NCBI GenBank assembly: GCA_015501585.1
Contig: JADNRY010000439.1
Location: forward strand, 1-48,584
Length of the DNA stretch: 48,584 nucleotides
Direction: 5' to 3'
Source: Rhodocollybia butyracea
Taxonomy: Eukaryota > Basidiomycota > Agaricomycetes > Agaricales > Omphalotaceae
In this document: piece after piece, positions 42,765 to 48,584 of the stretch
How positions within the stretch are numbered: the stretch's first letter is position 1
Layout of the letters: each line of letters starts with the position of its first letter
Made by a program: the position numbers and the translations under genes
Notes under the pieces: model-generated
What the model saw: only the letters and a program-made list of their open reading frames with translations
What the model was told of the DNA's origin: nothing
The model's database searches: none

Positions 42765-44217
42765 GTATATTAGCGCCGGTAGATGCGGTGCCGAACCGGC
42801 GCTGTTTGTTTCGTCGACGATCTATTTGAACTGTTGTTCGCTCCGGCCGAATGTCCAACGCTGAAGACGGTTCGAACAGCGATGACGGCGGCCAATCATC
42901 CACACCTACGCCGTCAAGCCACCTGCACCGAAATCTCGGCTCAAGCTGGTCAGCTGCGAACACACCTTCACATCACCACCAGGGTACTCCAAGTTTTATT
43001 TCACTTCCTCGGTCTCGCCATCGAGCACGCCATCCTATTCTGCCGCAGCCACTCGTCCAACATCAATTCTTATGCGCTTGTCGTCTGGCCATTCTATCCG
43101 ACGAGGAATTCGTAGCACAAGCGTCAGTTACACCGCTCGCGGCTTTAGAGACGACGAAGTATTGCTGAAGAGAATTTGATGTATTTCTGTTCCTCTGTGT
43201 TGATTGAATTCTTGTGAGTGTCCGAGGCGGTCTTGCTCTTGCCTTGCCTCTCTACTAATGACAATGTTCCTCCTTTTCTCCCCCTCTAGTCCTACCTAAT
43301 TGGCTTCTGGTTCTCCCTCCTCACACACCCTTCAACAGCTTTTTCATTCGAATGGTCTAGTGGGTAGCTTGCGTATTCATCGGGATAGGATGGTGAGTTG
43401 ATCTACTTCCTTCTGATCGATGAACTCCTAAGATTTCTCTTTATCTCTCTATCTCGTATTTTTCTGTTTTTCTCATAACCCTGATTAAGACTAACGAAAA
43501 TCTTACCTGATCCTATGATCATTGCAGTCTCTCTACCACAATTTCATTCCACCAAGCATTCAACGAACCTCATCCCGCCGTACTTCGAAGAGTCCGCACA
43601 CGTCTGGTGCTAGTGTGAGGAGGCCTTCGTCTCCGCTGTTCCTGCACCTCATCGTTTCGTATGCTCCTCCCTGCTTGCCATACCGCTGCCTACGCGTATG
43701 TCTGGAGGTGGAAGCGGATCTTCCACTCCTAATGCTGGAAGCCACATCGTCGCAGGAGCCGGAGGTAGAGCAGCAATAGTAGGAAAGCTTTGGGGTGTAC
43801 AGTGTGGTATGTTGTTATCGCTGGTACGTTGTTTGTTTGTCTTATTTACTTATTATGTTGTTTCGCTCAACGCTTTGAGCTGATACAAACCGGCGTATTT
43901 TTTTTGTTTTTGTTTTTCGGTTTTTCAGAAATCCTCGTTGAAGTGATCGGTATCATCTTAGGTGACTCGGGGCTGGATGAAAAAGTTTTTAGGTGTTAGC
44001 GCTGCGACGGAGCTTATGAATGCGATCTCGTTTGCTTTGAAAAGGAATAATATTGCGTTGAGATTGGTCTCCTTGTTTCGGAACTGTACTGACCTTGTAT
44101 CTCCCTTCCTTCCTCCCTCCTTCCCTTCATCCCTCACCTTTTAGTACGGAAATCGGCTCCGCCTACACCCACCAAGTCTGTCTTCTCCAAATCCCTGCGA
44201 TGGTTGCAATCTCCCTG
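42765..44217 (+). pseudogene. VNX1-type exchanger relic V6, fused to permease P3
   Basis: The leader hairpin is at 42773-42802. MSNAEDGSNSDDGGQSS starts at 42851 and remains open through the Ser/His/Pro-rich exon, with a frame change in the next part. The fragment after 43290 has lost the LRTHASQIWQ core. The HPTKH / IPP segment is at 43545-43585 and the Gly-rich linker at 43690-43780. EILVEVIGIILGDSGLDEK is at about 43927-43985. The TE-x-MNAISFAL segment is shortened (ATELMNAISFALKRNNIAL, 44003-44060). After a TTTTAG acceptor comes EIGSAYTHQVCLLQIPAMVA at about 44150-44210. Immediately after GCAATCTCC the sequence switches to permease P3 in another frame, so the terminal exchanger exons were replaced. 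Confidence 0.68.
42773..42802 (+). promoter_or_regulatory. Conserved GC-rich inverted repeat in the exchanger leader
   Basis: GCGCCGG (42773-42779) and CCGGCGC (42796-42802) could pair around a 16-nt loop. Related sequences precede the start in copies V1-V5, with the right arm eroded in V1 and V4. It could be a binding site or a 5' UTR stem. Function unknown. Confidence 0.3.
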
Positions 44218-44649
44218 TTGCAGCTGGTGCACCTACAATCTCTGCTTATGGTCTTATAGCACTCCTCCGGTATACGATGACGCTTGACCATTTCCAATCG
44301 TCGCATTTCCTCTTAGGACATTTCGCGAAGCGCTTCTACGTCTGCACGTTCTTGTTCAATGGACTTATCTTTGCTGTAAGTGCTCTGTGAGTCTGTGTAT
44401 AATCTATGTACATGCATTTGACCTCAGACTTGCGTCTAGGTCATGATATTGCCTTTCTTTTTCCCTGTCAGTGCCAAGTGTGAGTTGTGGACTCTATCTG
44501 ATCTCTGATCTCTGACATGCACCTAGGCCTGCGTTACCTTTGGTGCTGTGACTATATTTGGGATTCTCACCTTGTATTTTACTCCCCTAGAGAAATGGTT
44601 GCGTCGCAAGCATGTCCTGCAGGCTCTTCATTCCGCTGACGAAGAATAA
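44218..44649 (+). pseudogene. APC-family amino acid permease C-terminal fragment P3
   Basis: Three exons with good junctions. The first, about 44218-44375, encodes AAGAPTISAYGLIALLRYT, LDHFQSSHFLLGHFAKRF and LFNGLIFA before GTAAGT. The second, from about 44442 (after CGTCTAG), encodes VMILPFFFPVSAK. The last, about 44527-44649, encodes ACVTFGAVTIFGILT, YFTPLEKWLRRKHV and LQALHSADEE, then TAA. These are the last two helices and C-tail of a fungal amino acid permease. The upstream nine or ten helices are missing and the fragment is attached out of frame to exchanger relic V6, so it is a truncated gene despite open exons. Confidence 0.65.
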
Positions 44650-46402
44650 GGTTTGAGTCAGATATCTATATCTCCGCCACCTTTTGTTATTGCCTTTAGA
44701 TGCTTCACGGAGCACTTATTCCTGCCTCTCATATCTTTCTCGTAACCCTTTCAAAGGCTATTCTAGCAACAAACAATTTTCGCTACCACTTTCACAAAAA
44801 AAAATTTATCTTTGAATTGAATACCATGTTGAACCAGCCGGCGGCGACGAAGTCGGACAAAGCAAAAATAGATACTGCTATTGCGAAAGGACTGACGACA
44901 GGTACTCCTTTGTGGCGTCTTTCCTATGGATAACTTGAGGGGTTTCTTTGAAGGGCTCCCAATGCGTCAAATATTAATGCCGTCCGAATGATCGCATCGC
45001 GACAAGCCCAATGAAACCCCCCTAATGGCATGACCAACATTTTTCATTTGCAGGGCATGGTGTGTTTTTGCGTTCAACAAACCAAGGAGGCTGAGGTATG
45101 TTACAATATATGTATGAGTACTGAGCTGATCCAAGCTCGAGTGTCCAAGTCTTTTGGCAGCTTCCGACACACTGCTTGGTTTGTGCTATATGCGAAATCA
45201 CCAGGTGGTTTGCATGAAACTAAAGGCCTGGGTATTCCCCCTGTATTACATCCGCCAATGGTACGTAGTACACTTCCTTTTAATCAACAGCACGAAGATA
45301 CATGAAAAGACGCGTATGGTTTTCATCATTGCGAGCACCAGTTCGGAACAACAACATCTTACGATTTCATTGACATCCCAACCGAATAACGACTTCTTGT
45401 ATCTCGCAAAGACCATTGGCACTGACTGGGACGAAGACTGGATATCCCTGAAATTCAGTGTCGGCGAGAACAAATGGATTTGGACCAGATCAAGACGTAT
45501 CCTACAAATCTCCCAGATTCACCTCATGGTTGAAGTTCGTCAATAGGAGGCCATAGGATGTTGTGATAGTACGGGATGCTGTTAAGCACCAAAATGGGAG
45601 ATCTGGTTTGGGTTTGAACCAGTAGTAAGTAATTGAACGGTGGCGTCGGACTCTAATGAGGAACTTCTTCTTGGGAAGTACACTTGCTCAAGGGTTAGAG
45701 CCCAGAATCAGAAATATAATCAACTGAGACGTACCAGTGAAGCAAGTTCAACCCATAGATATTCTTATTTGCATGTAATCTACTGCCAGAGGTGACCATT
45801 GATGATCAGTTTGACCAGTCACATCTATTGCAGCCCTAAGAGTCCAATGAGCCTGTTACTTATTGAGGTGGTATGGTCCCAGAGGGGTGTAATTGAAGAT
45901 ATGGAAGAGACTTTCGTGCTCATCACACATATCCAAGAATAGTCAAAAAAGCGAATTTGAACTAGTATGTTACTGATTGGGATTGGTGGTCTCGTACAAC
46001 ATTCTGTGAAGGTCATCAAGTATCATTGAGCGTCATTAGGTTGAATTGTACTAAGGACTACAAAATAGAGAGTGGTCAGCGAGGGTCAGTGGCCATCAGC
46101 TGATTGTGACCGGTTTGCCGCGTCGTGGTATATTACTGCAGACAGTGAACCGTTCTGGACTTTAGTAACACCGGTACCTCCATTTTTCATTTCCCGCGTT
46201 CTGATTCTGGCGCTTGTGCTCAGAAAACACGCATGGAACAATCAATACTTCTACTCGCTTGGATGGAATCCTATGCTGAATGATTTCATTAACTAACTTA
46301 TGGCCATCCAAATGCCAATGTAGGGGAAACTATTACACATGCCAGTTGAATAACCAGGTCCTGACCGTAATTTGCTTCCGACAAGACCGTAGTTCCTTGT
46401 CT
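44650..46402. other. Segmental duplication copy B upstream of the secreted-protein gene
   Basis: Counterpart of 23061-25847 without the TIR element. An open frame at 45154-45546 (contains EKTRMVFIIASTSSEQQHL and a Trp-rich stretch DWDEDW) is longer than in copy A but is not recognised. The other copy has lost it, so it may be a relic exon. Confidence 0.45.
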
Positions 46403-46409
46403 TATAAAA
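46403..46409 (+). promoter_or_regulatory. TATA box of secreted-protein gene copy 2
   Basis: TATAAAA, 78 nt upstream of ATG 46487, same context as copy 1. Confidence 0.7.
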
Positions 46410-46486
46410 GCTCGATGCATTTCCTGATACACCCCAGCTTAAGCTAGTCAACCAGCTTTGCCTTTAAGAACTCGTACTCTTTCACC

Positions 46487-46937
46487 ATGTTCAAGTCCAT
46501 TGCTCTCTTTGCTCTCCTTAATGCTGCTCTGGTTTCGTCCGTCGCATTGGTACCCAAGTCGATCACAGCTGAAGTACCCGATATCGTCAACTCTCCTGAC
46601 GCTATCAATGTCATCTTGACTTGCACTCAGACCAATTTGACGACCTGTCGTCAATTCACGTCTACCATATTGCCCACGGGTTGCGGCATCCTTAGTAGCA
46701 CTGGACAGGCAAACGTCCAGAGCGTTTCGACCGCGCCCGGTATTCAATGTACATTATTCACGTGAGTAGCAATATGTATTTGAAGTCTTTGGGGTTATTT
46801 CTGACTTTCAAGTGCCAAATAATTATAGTGGTACGGCCTGCAATGGCACCTCACAGCTGGTCAACGGAACTATCAACGACCTTGCGGTTGTTGGTTTCTC
46901 CAACACGGCCAACAGCTTTAACTGTGCATCTAACTGA
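46487..46937 (+). CDS. Small secreted six-cysteine protein, copy 2
   Basis: Exons 46487-46761 and 46829-46937 join to 127 aa with the same signal peptide, six cysteines and sequons as copy 1. The 67-nt intron has GTGAGT and AATTATAG ends. Relative to copy 1 it lacks one alanine in the loop before the third cysteine (a 3-bp deletion) and has Val to Ile, Arg to Thr and Thr to Asn changes. No frame-disrupting change is present in either copy, while the surrounding duplicated DNA carries many indels. That suggests the coding region is maintained. Same promoter architecture as copy 1. Function unknown, probably an extracellular structural or effector-like protein. Confidence 0.88.
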
Positions 46938-47453
46938 AGCAGTAGCACCATGCTGTCAGTGGATTCCTCTCTACCAATTAATATCTACTGATTGTTACTG
47001 CTCTATCGCTTTAGATCAGACTCAGAGGGGACGAAGGTTCGAAAGGCTATCAGTTTTGGTTAACCCAGTAGTGTTCAAGTTGTACTTGTATAAATGATTT
47101 TCACATGGCTCGGCACGTCTCTTAAAACTAAGTTCGGTCCGAGTTTCTCCATCTTTAAATCACTCTTTCAGCCAGCTAACCAAATAAACGACTAAATAAG
47201 TAACAAATGAACCGGGGGTCTACCCTTCATTCGTCACCCAGAGGGCACGCGGTCACAATCCCGTTGATATTCCTAGCTTTGGCTCCCTCTACCGAAGCTG
47301 ATCCAACAGAGAACGTTTGAAGTATTTTGTGCCTTGGCGAACCACACCATTTAAGTTAAGAAGCATATATATTGTGTTGCTCTGTACCAGTGTTCATGTT
47401 CGTCTAGATGGGCTCTGAACATAATTTGTTCCAGCGATAACCGTGTCTTGTTC
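46938..47453. other. 3' flank of secreted-protein copy 2, end of segmental duplication B
   Basis: Matches 26383-26820 up to about 47300, with extra sequence at 47305-47360. No gene seen. Confidence 0.5.
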
Positions 47454-47460
47454 TATAAAA
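47454..47460 (+). promoter_or_regulatory. TATA box of a third secreted-protein promoter copy without its gene
   Basis: TTCTATAAAAGCTCGATG and the following ctcagctaaagcttg resemble the promoter and 5' UTR of the two secreted-protein genes, but after about 47510 no signal-peptide ORF follows. A relic, or a promoter driving something else. Confidence 0.45.
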
Positions 47461-48448
47461 GCTCGATGTGTTCTCCAGTTTCACTCAGCTAAAGCTTGTC
47501 CGCCCATTGTCAATGTAAGGAGGTCATGGACCTTGGAAAACTTCGGACGAAAGTGGAACGTCTTTGTGAGGACGCGATAAAAAAGACGCGCGTTTGGTCA
47601 CCTGTGTATCGCTGGGCGCTAAGGTGTTCACATATCCGGCATCTTCTTCCTTTTCGGTACACCGGGGCAAGAACCATGGCAGTTAAGTTCTGACTGCCTT
47701 TGAGGCAGTGGTCGTGGCAGTTGGATAGGCAGTCGCTACCTGGTATAATTGTAATAATCAATGCATCAGCATGTCGACGACGGCTCCTGTGGTCCATGTG
47801 TAATGGCATTAATGCGCTTGAACACCTGGTCATGCCCAATGTAGCAGTGTCTGGGGTAATGATATTCCAGCTATGCAACTACAAACACTAGGGACGTTCA
47901 AAAGCTCCCTACTAATTCATCCTACCAATCGGTGAGTTCATATCTAAACTAGAAATGGGAAACAAGGCTTACCATTTCTTAGCCTGTAGCCTGAATTCGC
48001 TGACACCTCTAATGCTGTAAATACACGTAGCGTCGTATGTAACGCTTTGACCCTGACATCATCTTATAGAATTCCGGAACTTCGGCTACAAACTTCGTAT
48101 AAACTTATTAGTTGTACTTACATAGCATACACAAGTCTTGTAGATACTTCTAATTACCGTAGATACATAAGCTCCTTGGAGCTCTGTACAATATTATCAA
48201 CTTCTACTCTGAACACACTCTTTCCAACCAACTATCACACATGGATATGGGATAATCTTATGATTTATCATCAGCAACTCACTGTTTTAAATAGTGAGTA
48301 CACGATCTGAGATACGGACCTACTAGTCATTTTTGGACAGGAAAATCGCAAAAAATCCTGGCTGAATTTATGATAATTTGAGGGGAGAACCTCAGCTGCA
48401 AGATCATAGCCAAAACCTGCCAGAAAATACATATTATATTTTGTTGTT
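47461..48448. other. Unassigned sequence at the right end
   Basis: No convincing gene. Short open frames at 47521-47693 lack conservation in the window. From about 48395 the 3' flank of membrane-protein copies (aagatcatagccaaa, gaaaatacatattatat) resumes. Confidence 0.4.
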
Positions 48449-48584
48449 TCATGAAGATATGTATGTTGGGGGAGGTGTATAGGAATCCCCATCTCCTGTT
48501 ATGACAAGCTGGGATTCGAGATGCCGTATCTGCTGTGCCATCCTGCCGATTGTAACCCCGATTTGTACCACCTGAGCCCGGACA
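48449..48584 (-). CDS. Single-pass membrane protein, C-terminal end only (family copy 9)
   Basis: Stop at 48449-48451; the frame is open to the window edge. The visible 44 residues are the conserved tail: AQVVQIGVTIGRMAQQIRHL, ESQLVITGDGDSY, then TPPPTYISS. It has a strict PPPTY motif. The helix and stalk lie beyond the window. Confidence 0.75.
   Translation of the reverse strand, partial: VRAQVVQIGVTIGRMAQQIRHLESQLVITGDGDSYTPPPTYISS

Noticed and set aside
45154..45546. 130-aa ORF in segmental duplication B as a gene
   Set aside because: The first half is out of frame relative to copy A, and copy A is broken. No recognised domain and no clear splice pattern. Kept only as a note.
1..48584. 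tRNA or rRNA genes
   Set aside because: I looked for conserved T-arm and rRNA core words on both strands and saw none. A tRNA covariance search would be decisive.

Overview
The window looks like nuclear DNA of a filamentous fungus, most probably a basidiomycete of the mushroom group. It has short spliceosomal introns (about 53-80 nt, GTNNGT donors, CTAAC-like branch sites, YAG acceptors), a HET-domain gene, a chromodomain Ty3/gypsy retroelement and small secreted cysteine-rich proteins. Most of it is a repeat-built, decaying accessory region. Long uninterrupted ORFs are rare, and most genes can only be seen by splicing or as broken copies.

Layout. The 5' edge (1-1063, minus) carries the N-terminal part of a HET (heterokaryon incompatibility) protein. 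After it, two kinds of unit alternate to the right-hand end. (1) On the minus strand are nine copies of one family of small single-pass membrane proteins (1955-2899, 3779-5349, 10672-11502, 12205-13655, 14815-16175, 19492-20323, 30551-31648, 40877-42027, 48449-end). Each has a Ser/Thr/Pro-rich N-terminal part, a GxxxG-type transmembrane helix, a basic stop-transfer stretch, a C-terminal amphipathic helix and a terminal PPPTY-type (PPxY) motif. (2) On the plus strand are at least six broken copies of a VNX1-type CAX cation/H+ exchanger gene (5905-9356, 17500-18620, 20815-22680, 26825-30140, 32345-34327, 42765-44217) and three fragments of an APC-family amino acid permease (22690, 40260, 44218). 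Two near-identical copies of a secreted six-cysteine protein (25932-26382 and 46487-46937) sit inside a 3-4 kb segmental duplication.

Mobile DNA can be delimited by comparing paralogous copies. A 5.3-kb chromovirus (34773-40065) with a 5-bp target duplication interrupts a repeat whose uninterrupted paralogue is at about 9.9 kb. Four smaller elements with inverted ends or target duplications lie at 6099-7584, 12888-13152, 23434-24242 and 33202-33847. A block at 28536-29499 is bounded by 21-bp direct repeats and holds a GTCCCAT-type minisatellite.

The most interesting content is the membrane-protein family. Its stalk is built from tiny exons that all begin and end in phase 2 and are separated by two alternating conserved intron types, so modules can be added, lost or skipped without shifting the frame. 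Copies differ in module number, microexon length, exonised intron and tail duplication. At least one copy is fully intact (10672-11502), and two to three others are plausible genes. The neighbouring exchanger and permease copies are all dead. A reasonable inference is a fast-evolving cell-surface receptor or adaptor array beside a HET gene, embedded in a duplicating, transposon-rich region.
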